Shown one piece after another: positions 9,253 to 17,865 of a stretch of DNA of 52,334 nt. This DNA is from Actinomycetes bacterium (GTDB lineage: Bacteria > Actinomycetota > Thermoleophilia > Solirubrobacterales > Solirubrobacteraceae). The notes under the pieces are model-generated. The model was not told the DNA's origin and searched no databases. It saw only the letters and a program-made list of their open reading frames with translations. The translations under genes and the position numbers were made by a program. Location: NCBI GenBank assembly GCA_021851525.1, contig JAJZDA010000004.1, forward strand, positions 1-52,334, in the 5' to 3' direction. Within the stretch, counting starts at the first letter, position 1. Every line of letters starts with the position of its first letter.

Positions 9253-10012
9253 GGCGCTGCGAACGCCCGCTCACGGGGCGGGCGTCTGCCCGGTCTGTTT
9301 CAACCTGATAGACCGCCGCGCGGGCCTCTGCCGGGCCTGCCGCCTGACCGAGCAGCACCTGGGCGCGGTGCTGCCGATCTCATACGCTCTGGGCCGGGGC
9401 GCGCTGCACGCGCGGCTCGCCGCCTACAAGCGCGATGCCGACCCCTTCGTCAGCTCTGCGCTGGGATCACTCGCGGAGCTGTTGGATCGCTTCCTGATTA
9501 CCCACGAGCGCTGCCTGGCCGGCGGTCAGGCCGGCTTTGAACTGGTGACCGTGGTGCCATCCAGCGATCGGCTGCGCGATCGTCTGCACCCGCTGCGCAG
9601 GATCGTCTCAGAGCTGGTGGGCGCGACACGACGCCGCCACCTTCAGCTGCTGGCGCCCGGCCCGCGGACACCGCCGCCCGGACGGTTCTCGCGCGAGCGC
9701 TTCCGCGCGCTGGACCGCCTGGAGGGCCAGCGCGTGCTGCTGGTGGATGACATGTGGACCACCGGCGCCAGCGCCCAGAGCGCTGCCGCGACGCTGCTCG
9801 CGGCCGGTGCCTCGGCCGTTTCAGCGGTGGTCATCGGTCGCTACCTGACCCGTGACTACGCTCAGAATCAGGCGCGGCTCCAACAGCTTTCGGGGGAGTT
9901 CAGCTGGTCACGCTGCGCCGTGTGCGCTCGGCGTGAGCAACTGGGCGCGGAGGAGCCCCGCCCGCGCGACGCGCAGACGGGGCTCCAGACACCGCCGGGG
10001 CTCAGAGCTTGA
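9224..10012 (+). CDS. comF: ComF-family phosphoribosyltransferase-like protein
   Basis: ComF proteins help DNA uptake in competent cells. The N-terminal zinc ribbon is visible as CPVCF followed by CRACR (about residues 22-40), and the C-terminal half is a PRTase fold with the PRPP loop VLLVDDMWTTGASAQSA. A second Cys pair (CAVCAR) lies near the C-terminus. Length, 262 residues, is usual for the family. The ATG lies inside the 3' end of dprA, so the two are translationally coupled. The stop overlaps the convergent secreted-protein gene by 11 bp. Confidence 0.88.
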   Translation: MTYWPRCELEALRTPAHGAGVCPVCFNLIDRRAGLCRACRLTEQHLGAVLPISYALGRGALHARLAAYKRDADPFVSSALGSLAELLDRFLITHERCLAGGQAGFELVTVVPSSDRLRDRLHPLRRIVSELVGATRRRHLQLLAPGPRTPPPGRFSRERFRALDRLEGQRVLLVDDMWTTGASAQSAAATLLAAGASAVSAVVIGRYLTRDYAQNQARLQQLSGEFSWSRCAVCARREQLGAEEPRPRDAQTGLQTPPGLRA

Positions 10013-11468
10013 GCTTGAGCATGCCGTCCGCGGAGGTCATGTTGCCGGCCGCGTAGACGACAGAGAAGGCGACCGCCGCGCGCTTGGCGCGAAGCTCCCT
10101 CTTGGTGGCCTTCATGCCCTTGAGCACAATCCGCTTGCTGTTCGTCGGGCGGAAGTGCATCCGCACCACACGCTTGCCGCGGTAGGTGAAGCCCGCGGGA
10201 AGCCTGACCATCACGGCCTTGAACTTGCTCCCGCCGTTGCCCTTCACGACAAAGCTCAGCGTCGGCTTGCCGGTCTTCAGGCGGAGCACGTGGCCCGCCC
10301 GGCCCAGCGGCGCGCAGACGTCCGTCACCGCCGTCTTGCTGGCGGTCAGCGCGACAGAGCCGGAGTCAGCTGTGTCACCGGCCTGGGCGGCCAGAGCCGC
10401 AGCGTTGTCGGTCGCGTTGCCGGTCACCTGGCCGAGGTTCTTGCAGTTCAGCGCAATCACCGGTGACGTCGCGGCCGGGAAGTTGAGCGTAACGCTCGAG
10501 AACGGCAGCGGGTCGGTGGCTCCGAGCACGTTGGCCTCGCCGAAGCTGACGGTCAGCGGGAAGCTGAGCCCGGAGAAGGTCCCAAGCTCATAGATGCCGT
10601 TGGCGAACCACAGCTCCATCGAGGGGCTGGTGGGCGCGCCCACCAGAACCACGTGACCGACGAGCGTCTTGCTCGTCCCCAGCCCGAAGCCGATGGTGGC
10701 GGGCGAGTCGACCGTCACGGTGCCGATGTACCCGGAGCTGGGTGGGTTGGCCTCGTCGGTGGCGGGCAGAACCTTGCCGGCAAGCGTCGTGTTGAGCCGG
10801 TACTTGCCGGGGATGCTGAGCGTGAAGGCGCTGGGCAGAACGTAGCCCCCGGAAACCGCCGAGCCGGTCTGGATCGTGGTGGTGAAGGCGCTCGGCAGCG
10901 TCGTCGTCTTGACGGTTGCCGTCGAGCTGATGGTGAGGGCGCCGTCGACGCTGAACAGCCCATTCGGGTAATCGGTCGCGTCATACCCGGCCAACTGGGC
11001 CAGCTGGTAGATGTCGTCCGCGCCGGTCAGGACCGGCTGGGCGGATGCGCTGCCGACGATCAGCTCAGCGTAGGTGTACTTGTCGAGGGACGGCTGTCCC
11101 GCGCCCGACGTGACGGCGTCCCACGCCTGGCCGAGCGTCGTCTGCGCCGAGGTGTCCGTGGCCGTCGTGCCGTTGTAAGCGTTCCACGTGGTCATCTCGG
11201 CGCTCACGGCGGTGGGGGTGAGCTGCGCGGCGCTGGTCAGCTCGGTCGTGTAGCTGGTCGTGGCCAGCGGGTTGTGGGCCTGGGTCTGCAGGTACCAGAG
11301 CGTGTTGTAACCCAGTACCAGTGCGCCCTCGGCGTTAGTCAGCTGGCTGTTGACCGCCGGCTGCAGGTTGGCGGCCGACGCGGGAGCGGCAGCGACGCTC
11401 AACGCGCCGCCTACGGCGAGGACCGAGCAGGCGGCTCCGATCGATCGCCTCAGGGAACGAAGGGACAC
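10002..11468 (-). CDS. Secreted protein of unknown function
   Basis: An exported 488-residue protein. The GTG at 11468 is chosen because GAGAGAGGA stands eight bases before it and because a signal peptide follows at once (SLRRSIGAACSVLAVGG, cleavage at ASA). The mature part has a helical N-terminal section, then Thr/Ser/Gly/Val-rich beta sequence with the segment ANGIYELGTFSG, and a basic C-terminal domain (RLPAGFTYRGKRVVRMHFRP) that is like a small beta sandwich. No catalytic motif recognised. The frame is open upstream of the start, but that part is Arg-rich and not signal-like. Confidence 0.75.
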   Translation of the reverse strand: MSLRSLRRSIGAACSVLAVGGALSVAAAPASAANLQPAVNSQLTNAEGALVLGYNTLWYLQTQAHNPLATTSYTTELTSAAQLTPTAVSAEMTTWNAYNGTTATDTSAQTTLGQAWDAVTSGAGQPSLDKYTYAELIVGSASAQPVLTGADDIYQLAQLAGYDATDYPNGLFSVDGALTISSTATVKTTTLPSAFTTTIQTGSAVSGGYVLPSAFTLSIPGKYRLNTTLAGKVLPATDEANPPSSGYIGTVTVDSPATIGFGLGTSKTLVGHVVLVGAPTSPSMELWFANGIYELGTFSGLSFPLTVSFGEANVLGATDPLPFSSVTLNFPAATSPVIALNCKNLGQVTGNATDNAAALAAQAGDTADSGSVALTASKTAVTDVCAPLGRAGHVLRLKTGKPTLSFVVKGNGGSKFKAVMVRLPAGFTYRGKRVVRMHFRPTNSKRIVLKGMKATKRELRAKRAAVAFSVVYAAGNMTSADGMLKLKL

Positions 11469-11751
11469 TTGTGCATTCCTCTCTCGATGGTTCTTGGTGA
11501 CGGGCGTCCCGGTGCGCTTGCGCCGACATCCGGCCACAGAGCGGAACCAAGCCTCCCAGAAAGCCCGTTGAGCGCTGAGTCTAATCTTCGTTCACGACTT
11601 TTTTCCATTTGCATCCGGTTGGTGGCCGGTGCCGCGCCGGTGGTCCGCGTCGCAGCCGCCACGCACCGGTGGGACGGCGTCCGGGCCGCTGCGGCGGGTA
11701 GCCTGGGAAGTAGATGCGACGCTGCCGGTGGATCGGAGCTGGGGAGGCGGT

Positions 11752-13185
11752 TTGCGGGAGCTGACGCGGCTTGCCGCCGTTGAGCTGGCCGCGGGCATCC
11801 GCAGGCGCGAGTTCACCTGTGAACAGGTGGTCGCAGCCCACGTTGAGATCCTCCGCCTGAGCCACACGCGGCTGAACGCGGTTGTCGCGGATTGCTTTGA
11901 TTCGGCGCTGGCGCAGGCGCGGGCCTGTGATTCTCAGGTTGCCCAGCGCGCGCTGCGCGGCGAGTCCCTGGAATCGCTGCCGCCGCTCTACGGAGTCCCG
12001 TTCACGGTCAAGGAGAGCATCGCGTTGCAGGGGATGCCGCAGACCGCCGGGCTGCGTTCGCGGGTGGGGCAGAGCGCTCGCGCGACGGCCCCCGCAGTGG
12101 TGAACCTGCTCGATGCGGGCGCCATCCCGCTCGGCGTGACCAACGTCTCGGAGATGACGCTCTGGATCGAGTCTGAGAACCCGGTCTACGGGCGCACGAA
12201 CAACCCCTACGACCGGCAGCGCAGCGCCGGCGGCTCCTCCGGCGGTGAGGCCGCCGCCGTTGGCGTGGGCGGCAGCCCCTTTGGCATCGGCGCGGACATT
12301 GGCGGATCGATCCGCACGCCGGCGCTCTTCTGCGGCGTGTTCGGGCACAAGCCATCAAGCGCTCTGGTATCCAGTCAGGGAATCTGGCCGGATCTCTCAG
12401 GCCCGTCGCAACGTCTGTTGGCGACTGGCCCGCTGACGCGTAGGGCCGTCGACCTGATGCCACTCCTGCGCCTGCTGGCGGGCGAGGCAGGCGCCGAGCA
12501 ACTTGGTGACCCGGGAGCCGTGGAGCTTGAGGGTATGTCCGTCACGTTGATCGATGACGGCCCGCGGGGCGCGTTCAGCGCTGCGCTGCGCCAGGCGCGC
12601 AGCGCAGCAGCCCAGGCGCTGGCGGCGGCCGGTGCCAGCGTTCGCTTGGTCTCGCTCCCGGTGAGCTGGCGCAGCCTGCTCGCCTACCTGATGCTGCTGC
12701 AGGAGGACCCATCCGCCGGCTTCGCGCCGACGCGCGCTCTGCTGCGCGGATCCGGTGATGAGGCCTCGATCGTCAACCAGTTGCTGGCGTCCGCGCACAC
12801 GCTGCCGACACGTCTGACGCTTGCCGGTGAGCAGCTGGGCAGGATGATCCGCGGCCAGCCACGTGAGCGGCTGATCGCCGGCGGCCGAGCGCTCGCGGAG
12901 GAGTTGATCGCGGCGATCGGGGACGGGGTGCTGCTGCATCCCGCCCATCCAACGCAGGCTCCGCTGCACAGGCGCACCTACGGTCGCCCCTGGGTGGTGA
13001 TGCCGGCGGCGATCTTCAACATGGCTGATGTGCCCGTCACCGAGGTCCCCATGGGGCTTGCCTCCAACGGCCTGCCCGTGGGGATCCAGGTTGCGGCGGC
13101 CCCCGGGGCCGACCATCGTTCTGTCGCTGTGGCCCTGGCCCTGGAGGCCAGCTTCGGAGGTTGGGTGCCGCCCGGCGGCGCATGA
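11752..13185 (+). CDS. Amidase-signature-family hydrolase
   Basis: Cytosolic amide hydrolase using the Ser-cisSer-Lys triad. From TTG 11752, Lys87 (FTVKES), Ser162 (GGSSGGE) and Ser186 (ADIGGSIR) have exactly the 75- and 24-residue spacings of GatA and FAAH. GGGGAGG precedes the TTG by four bases, and the family's N-terminal ELTRLAAVELAAGIRR starts here; GTG 11728 is an in-frame alternative. The C-terminal half (NMADVPVTEVPMGL) fits fatty-acid-amide-hydrolase-like members better than GatA, and no gatB/gatC is adjacent. The substrate is unknown. Two hairpins follow the stop. Confidence 0.88.
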   Translation: MRELTRLAAVELAAGIRRREFTCEQVVAAHVEILRLSHTRLNAVVADCFDSALAQARACDSQVAQRALRGESLESLPPLYGVPFTVKESIALQGMPQTAGLRSRVGQSARATAPAVVNLLDAGAIPLGVTNVSEMTLWIESENPVYGRTNNPYDRQRSAGGSSGGEAAAVGVGGSPFGIGADIGGSIRTPALFCGVFGHKPSSALVSSQGIWPDLSGPSQRLLATGPLTRRAVDLMPLLRLLAGEAGAEQLGDPGAVELEGMSVTLIDDGPRGAFSAALRQARSAAAQALAAAGASVRLVSLPVSWRSLLAYLMLLQEDPSAGFAPTRALLRGSGDEASIVNQLLASAHTLPTRLTLAGEQLGRMIRGQPRERLIAGGRALAEELIAAIGDGVLLHPAHPTQAPLHRRTYGRPWVVMPAAIFNMADVPVTEVPMGLASNGLPVGIQVAAAPGADHRSVAVALALEASFGGWVPPGGA

Positions 13186-13207
13186 GCCGTACCCGCGCTG
13201 CCCAGTA

Positions 13208-13247
13208 GGTCACCCGAGCCGACCAGCTGTCCGGCCCTCGGGTGACC
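13208..13247 (+). terminator. Hairpin downstream of amidase gene
   Basis: Perfect 11-bp inverted repeat GGTCACCCGAG / CTCGGGTGACC with an 18-base loop, 22 bases after the amidase stop. There is no T-tract, as usual in high-GC genomes. Confidence 0.5.
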
Positions 13248-13311
13248 AGTGCCTGAGGAGATGCCTCGCGGGGGCGTCCTGCCGCCTCGGTCGGCGAGGA
13301 GCGAATTGGAA

Positions 13312-13346
13312 GCCGGGCGGGGATCCATGACGGATCCCCGCCCGGC
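13312..13346 (+). terminator. Strong 15-bp hairpin terminator
   Basis: Perfect stem GCCGGGCGGGGATCC / GGATCCCCGCCCGGC with a five-base loop (ATGAC). It lies between the amidase gene and tRNA-Asp and isolates the tRNA from upstream transcription. Confidence 0.7.
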
Positions 13347-13487
13347 GGCTCCTGATCGATCAGAACCACGGCCGGGTTGGGCCTGATCTCACAGAAGTTC
13401 GCTTCCGTGCGCACAAAACCGGATCGGGCACGCAAGTTGCGCCAGACAGAAAAATCTCTGCGCGCCTGCCATACTCGACCTCCCTAC

Positions 13488-13561
13488 GGGGGCGTAGCTC
13501 AGTCGGTTAGAGCGCCGGCCTGTCACGCCGGAGGTCGCGGGTTCGAGCCCCGTCGCTCCCG
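13488..13561 (+). tRNA. tRNA-Asp (anticodon GTC)
   Basis: Cloverleaf by eye: acceptor GGGGGCG pairs with CGCTCCC (one G-U), D-arm GCTCAGTCGGTTAGAGC, anticodon stem CCGGC/GCCGG with GTC at 13522-13524, T-arm GCGGGTTCGAGCCCCGT, discriminator G at 13561. CCA is not encoded. It delivers aspartate to GAC/GAU codons. It stands at the left border of the accessory region, so it is a candidate integration target. Confidence 0.95.
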
Positions 13562-13564
13562 TTC

Positions 13565-13600
13565 GAAACCGTCAGCAGACTGGCGGTTTCTGACGCTTTT
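13565..13600 (+). terminator. Rho-independent terminator of tRNA-Asp
   Basis: Stem GAAACCGTCAG / CTGGCGGTTTC (11 pairs, one wobble) with loop CAGA, followed after seven bases by TTTT. It starts four bases behind the tRNA. Confidence 0.75.
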
Positions 13601-13768
13601 GGAGGGGTGCTGCCGTAACCGAGTCGGTCGTGGGTACCGCGCATGGGTAGCAAATGCGCCGTCAACCGTGTCGCTTTACGGATGGCTTCTGAGCGCCGGC
13701 GAGCTGCGTAAACGGCTCGTCGCGCGCGAGACCGATCGAGCCATCGCCGATGAGCCGAGAGTTCGCAA

Positions 13769-13801
13769 GCAGGAGGTCACCAGTTCGGTCCCGGTTGGCT
13801 C
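13769..13801 (+). other. Degenerate tRNA 3'-end fragment (possible att remnant)
   Basis: The stretch reads like the variable loop, T-arm and 3' acceptor strand of a tRNA: GGAGGTCACC, AGTTCGGTCCCGGT and TTGGCTCCAC. The T-stem has a mismatch, and no matching 5' half (expected to begin near GGAGCCAA) is seen within 90 bases upstream. It is therefore not a working tRNA but probably a scar left by an element that integrated into a tRNA 3' end. Which tRNA it derives from is unclear. Confidence 0.4.
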
Positions 13802-13928
13802 CACTCACGAAATGCCTAGGCAGATCGAGGTCGGCCCCAAGGCGCGCCGAACGCCACGGGAATGACGCCCCAGATTGCTACCCATGCGTTTGTGGGCATT
13901 CCGCTGCTCCCGCGGCAACCTGGGCGCT

Positions 13929-14078
13929 GTGGAGGATCCGACCTACCCCGAGGCCGTCGAGATCATCGAGCTGCTTCACGATCTCATCGCTCAGAGCTCC
14001 ATCCCTTGGCACGACATCGAGAAGCTCGCCGACCGCCTCGCCGGGATAGCGCGTGCGGGCGGTGAGCAAGCATCTTGA
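13929..14078 (+). CDS. Small hypothetical ORF, possibly a remnant
   Basis: A 49-residue acidic, helical peptide (VEDPTYPEAVEIIELLHDLI and on) with codon use typical of real genes here, preceded in frame by sequence that does not look coding. It may be the C-terminal stub of a lost gene or a small independent protein. GTG at 13929 is a guess; an ATG at 13875 in the same frame is possible. No family recognised. Confidence 0.35.
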   Translation: MEDPTYPEAVEIIELLHDLIAQSSIPWHDIEKLADRLAGIARAGGEQAS

Positions 14079-14225
14079 ATGGGTTGTGCTTGCCTGTGCG
14101 TACAGCGTCCGCGGGCACCGGTGCGAGCTGCAACCGCCTCTGCGGACGAGGCGAATGTGCGATTCGTCGCCATAGCGATCATCTGGCCGTAGCGGCTCGA
14201 AGCGCGAAAGCGACAGCGTCCCGCG

Positions 14226-15137
14226 CTATTCGTCGGTCCGGGGCGGCACGAGGCTCTCGATGTGCTCGAGCAGCAAGAGGACAGCGGAGATTGATGCGCA
14301 CGCGCCAGCCTGGTCTACCTCGACGCCTTCGTGAACAAGGTCGTTTCGCCGCTTGACGTGCTCGAGGTAGGAGTTCCATCCGCGGTGCCGGCCGATCTCG
14401 TCATGGGTGAGCTCGAGCCAGAGCTTGCGACTCTGGCTCTCTTGCAGCGCCGCTTTGTAGTTGTGTAGGTGGGCGCGCAGGCCGCCGATCTCTCGCGCTA
14501 GCAGGCGCTCTTCAACGGTTTGCCTGATGAGCGCCTCGAACGCTGCCTGTGCAATCACGACAGCCAGGCTGGTTTCGCCTGCCTCGCACAGTGCTTGTGC
14601 GCGTTCGAACAACTCGCGATGCCGCTGACGCTCTGGCTGCCATGGCGGATAGACAATTGCGTAACCCGGCTCGCCGGGCGGAAGACCGGCCGCAGTCCTC
14701 AGCTCGGCGTATTCAGCAAGCGCTTTACGCCGTGCTTCCTCGTCACTGTCGCCGTCGGCTTCGAGCGTGAGATCGAACAGACCAGCTGACGCCTCGAGCG
14801 ACATCAAGGGGCCGATGTTTCCGGTCTCTCTCCGCTTCCGCGTGAGAGCTCGCTCGAGCGCTGGAGCATCCTCTTCCGGTACGCCGACCGTGACGCCGTA
14901 CGGAACGCGGATGGCCTCCGTGACAGCCAATCGCGGCGCGGCCGCGTCGATCGTGGACAGCTCAGACCTGACTATCTCACTCGCAGCGTCAGCATCGGCC
15001 GCTCGAACCCATATTGTGGCGCTCCGTTGGCCGCCGACATGGTGTCCGGATACCCAGACCATCTGGTCGCTCGGAAGCGCGGCGAGCTGCTCGTCGGCGA
15101 CTTGCCCTCGGACTACGACGCGCCAGGTGTGAGGCAT
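14226..15137 (-). CDS. HEPN-like protein with R(x4)H motif
   Basis: A 303-residue cytosolic protein. The C-terminal 120 residues are helical and end in KRRNDLVHEGVEV, giving Arg264-x4-His269, the R(x4-6)H signature of HEPN domains; upstream of it lies a helix region (AFEALIRQTVEERLLARE) typical of Apea/DUF4145-like HEPN proteins. The N-terminal half (about 1-150) is alpha/beta and unrecognised. HEPN proteins are often RNases in toxin or defence systems, but some are inactive. It is divergent from a second gene with an ALDH-type motif and the SEC-C gene. ATG 15137 is chosen; ATG 15164 in the same frame is possible. Confidence 0.65.
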   Translation of the reverse strand: MPHTWRVVVRGQVADEQLAALPSDQMVWVSGHHVGGQRSATIWVRAADADAASEIVRSELSTIDAAAPRLAVTEAIRVPYGVTVGVPEEDAPALERALTRKRRETGNIGPLMSLEASAGLFDLTLEADGDSDEEARRKALAEYAELRTAAGLPPGEPGYAIVYPPWQPERQRHRELFERAQALCEAGETSLAVVIAQAAFEALIRQTVEERLLAREIGGLRAHLHNYKAALQESQSRKLWLELTHDEIGRHRGWNSYLEHVKRRNDLVHEGVEVDQAGACASISAVLLLLEHIESLVPPRTDE

Positions 15138-15316
15138 CGCAGCGAACCCTATACGCGCTCGGAGCATCGCTCGGAATACACGACTGTGGGCAACCAATTC
15201 ATCCGGCTACGCCCACCGGAGTAGTCGGACTGCTGATCGCCATCGCGATCGTGCAGCAATGCGTTGACGACCCGTGGAAGCGCTCGCCCGTCCGATCGCG
15301 ACGAGATGATCACGTT

Positions 15317-16129
15317 GTGAAGTTCCCAACCGCCCGCGCCAAGCTCGCCCGTGCCGAAGAGCACCGGCTCTCCATAGTCCCCGAGATCGAGGAATATGCG
15401 ACGGGCGGTAACCGCATTCATTTGGACCGGCGTGACAACCTAGCCGAGGTCCGACAACCGATCCGCGCCGTGTACACGGTCAGGAAGATCGAGCGGCCAC
15501 CCGAGTCGTGGGCGCTCGTAGCCGGTGACGTGATCCAGAACGCTCGGGCGGCACTCGACCACGCCATATGGGCGCTCGTGGTGAAGCGCAAGGGCGAGAA
15601 GTTCGCTCTCGACGCACGGCCGATGATCCAGTTTCCGATCGGCGACGACTTGGAGCGCTTCCCCGAGGACCGGCTTCGCGCCTGGGGGCTCAAGCCGCAG
15701 GTAGTCGAGGCAATCCGCGACGCGCAGCCGTTCAACCACTCCCCGGCGCACAACCACGCACTCTGGTTTCTGCGCGAGTTGTCGAACATCGACAAGCACC
15801 GGATGCTGCACCTCATCGTCCTCATCCCTGAGGAGTTGCGCCTCGAGACCAACCCGCCGATCGCGGGCGGAACGCTCACCCTCGTGACACGCGGCGCGCT
15901 CTATAAGGGCGCGACGGCGTTCACGTTCCAAGCACCCCGCCCCGCGAACGTCACAGGCAGGGTCAAGGTCGACGTGCAATTCAACGCCGGGATCTGCTTC
16001 GAGGCCACACCGACGACCGGGGCGACTGCGATTAACGTCGCCCTCCAGGCGATGCAGAGCGAGGTCGCGCACGTGGTCGACACGCTCGAGGCGGCATCCT
16101 CACCCCCGAAACGCGCGAAGGCGAAGTAA
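15317..16129 (+). CDS. Hypothetical protein with GD(x7)RAALDH and NIDKHR motifs
   Basis: About 270 residues. It contains GDVIQNARAALDHAIWALV and, about 90 residues later, LSNIDKHRMLHL. This motif pair marks a widespread but unnamed bacterial family whose first motif is a helix with invariant Asp-His. It is followed by a beta-rich C-terminal half and a basic tail (PPKRAKAK). The GTG at 15317 begins where the coding look begins; the frame is open further upstream but is not convincing there. It lies 31 bp before the SEC-C gene on the same strand, suggesting an operon, and is divergent from the HEPN-like gene. Confidence 0.65.
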   Translation: MKFPTARAKLARAEEHRLSIVPEIEEYATGGNRIHLDRRDNLAEVRQPIRAVYTVRKIERPPESWALVAGDVIQNARAALDHAIWALVVKRKGEKFALDARPMIQFPIGDDLERFPEDRLRAWGLKPQVVEAIRDAQPFNHSPAHNHALWFLRELSNIDKHRMLHLIVLIPEELRLETNPPIAGGTLTLVTRGALYKGATAFTFQAPRPANVTGRVKVDVQFNAGICFEATPTTGATAINVALQAMQSEVAHVVDTLEAASSPPKRAKAK

Positions 16130-16160
16130 GCGGCCAGCCTTTTGGAGATAGGCTTCACCC

Positions 16161-17543
16161 GTGGCCGCGCCGCCAGGACGTAACGATCCTTGCCCGTGCG
16201 GAAGTGGCCGAAAGTACAAGAAGTGCTGCCTGGACCGCGACCTGAAGACGTCGCGGCTTGTCCGGCACACTGCCGGCGCCGTCGTCGAGACCGGCTCGCC
16301 TCCTGTGTCGCTGGCGGCCGAAATGACGTTGATCGTCCGGACCCCCACCGGGATGGCAGTTCGGCGCATTCCTACGGCCCGGCCGTTGCCAGGGCGTGCG
16401 GACAGAGGCTACGAAGCCGAGGACGCTAGCAGCGACGCCGCGACAGTCTGGGGACTCCCCGACTTTGCGTGCACGATCGGAGCCCTCAAGAAGGGCAGCG
16501 GCACGCGAGAGGTTGCCGATCGGTTGCTGGTCGTGGGCCAGACCGGAGTCGTTGTGCAGGTGAAAGCAAGAGTCGAGATGTCCGACAGCCCCGAGAAGGA
16601 AGTCCGCTGGCTGCACAAACAAGTCAAGAAGGCGATCAGCCAGGGGCATGGGACCGTTCGGACGTTGCGTAACACTCGCCTGACCGCGACCACGGCTCGT
16701 GGCACCACCATTGACGTTGGCGCCCATGACCGTCAGTGGTTAACGGTCGTTATCCTGGACCATCCAACCCCGCCTGACGGCGTAACCCCAGATCTCGGTG
16801 ACGGCGGCGACGTGTGCGTGATGCTGCGCCGGGACTGGGAGTTTCTGTTCGATCAGCTCAAGTCGACCAACGCAGTCATCGGATACCTGACGCGAACCCG
16901 TGGCAAGAGCATCGAGCTCGGCACCGAGCCCGCGCGCTACTACGACCTCGCACAGGCCGATGCGCGAGCGACCCCAGGCTCGGTCGATGTAACGCAGCTC
17001 GGCGCCGGCGGTCGCGCCTACTCAGAACCGCTTCTTCCGCTGAAGCCCGTAGGCCACGACCCGGGCGACCTCAATGCGCTGCGTCTCGTCCGAGCAATCA
17101 TGGAAGACCTGGCGATCAGCCCAATGTCCGGCGCCTCAGAAGCAACACGTCAGGAGGCGCTCGCCGCTCTCGACCGTGTGCCGGTCGGTCAACGGGTTGA
17201 GCTTGGTCACCTCCTAATGGAGTGGATGGAAGTCGTTGCGGACGACGCCGACGCGGTCCGCATGCGGCGCCTTACAGGACTCCCGGGTGGCGTGCACATG
17301 GGGTTCGGGGTCGCTGGCCGCCTCAATCAAGAAATGTTCTCTCTCTGGCTTCAACTTCGCCACTATGAGCTCCAGCAGCGCACCGGCAGTCGCGAGGACC
17401 AGGTGAGCATCGGCGTGCAGCTCACGCCCCGCCACGGCGGAAACCGGCGCTGGGACACAACGATGATCTCCGTCTCGGGCGAGATCGACTTCACCGCCGA
17501 CGAACTCGTGGAACTGCGCTCTGTCTTCAATGGCGAGGAGTAA
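16161..17543 (+). CDS. SEC-C zinc-motif protein with putative PD-(D/E)xK-like nuclease region
   Basis: A 460-residue protein. Residues 8-23 (NDPCPCGSGRKYKKCC) form a complete SEC-C metal-binding motif with Cys11, Cys13, Cys22 and Cys23. Around residues 117-137, VADRLLVVGQTG then VVVQVKAR resembles the catalytic strand pair of NERD/Mrr-type nucleases (Asp120, Gln133-x-Lys135; Gln in place of the more usual Glu). The remaining 300 residues are not recognised. SEC-C motifs are often fused to other domains in mobile or defence proteins. The GTG start has GGAGAT upstream. The nuclease call is inference and would need structure or profile support. Confidence 0.65.
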   Translation: MAAPPGRNDPCPCGSGRKYKKCCLDRDLKTSRLVRHTAGAVVETGSPPVSLAAEMTLIVRTPTGMAVRRIPTARPLPGRADRGYEAEDASSDAATVWGLPDFACTIGALKKGSGTREVADRLLVVGQTGVVVQVKARVEMSDSPEKEVRWLHKQVKKAISQGHGTVRTLRNTRLTATTARGTTIDVGAHDRQWLTVVILDHPTPPDGVTPDLGDGGDVCVMLRRDWEFLFDQLKSTNAVIGYLTRTRGKSIELGTEPARYYDLAQADARATPGSVDVTQLGAGGRAYSEPLLPLKPVGHDPGDLNALRLVRAIMEDLAISPMSGASEATRQEALAALDRVPVGQRVELGHLLMEWMEVVADDADAVRMRRLTGLPGGVHMGFGVAGRLNQEMFSLWLQLRHYELQQRTGSREDQVSIGVQLTPRHGGNRRWDTTMISVSGEIDFTADELVELRSVFNGEE

Positions 17544-17865
17544 GGCGACGAGTCCGCAGGTCGGCCCACGGCGCAACCGTATCGCCGGCAATCGCTTTAG
17601 CCATCGAGGCTTACCGATCGCGGGTATCGCAATGGCGACCAGGCGTCAGTCTCGAGTTTGGCGAGGAGGAGGGAGATTGGGTGGGCTGCCGTCAGTCCCG
17701 CTCCGCTCGTGCGACGAGCATTCGGACTCGTCGGGAAGTCCTCCGGTACACCCTGTCGGTCCCGGGGGTGAGCGCCGGCGGCTCTCGAGGGGCGGGTTAA
17801 CGTTTGGCTATGTCAGGGATGTGCCCGGACTCCCTCTCTGGGAGAGGGTCCGCAAGCTGGCCCTG
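17544..17865. other. Intergenic stretch with one imperfect hairpin
   Basis: No convincing coding frame. At 17827-17851 an imperfect stem (CCCTCTC/GAGAGGG plus three outer pairs) could end the leftward sigma-factor transcript. Otherwise nothing recognised. Confidence 0.4.

Noticed and set aside
13377-13865. Open frame running over the tRNA-Asp gene
   Set aside because: It contains translated tRNA sequence; no protein-like composition.
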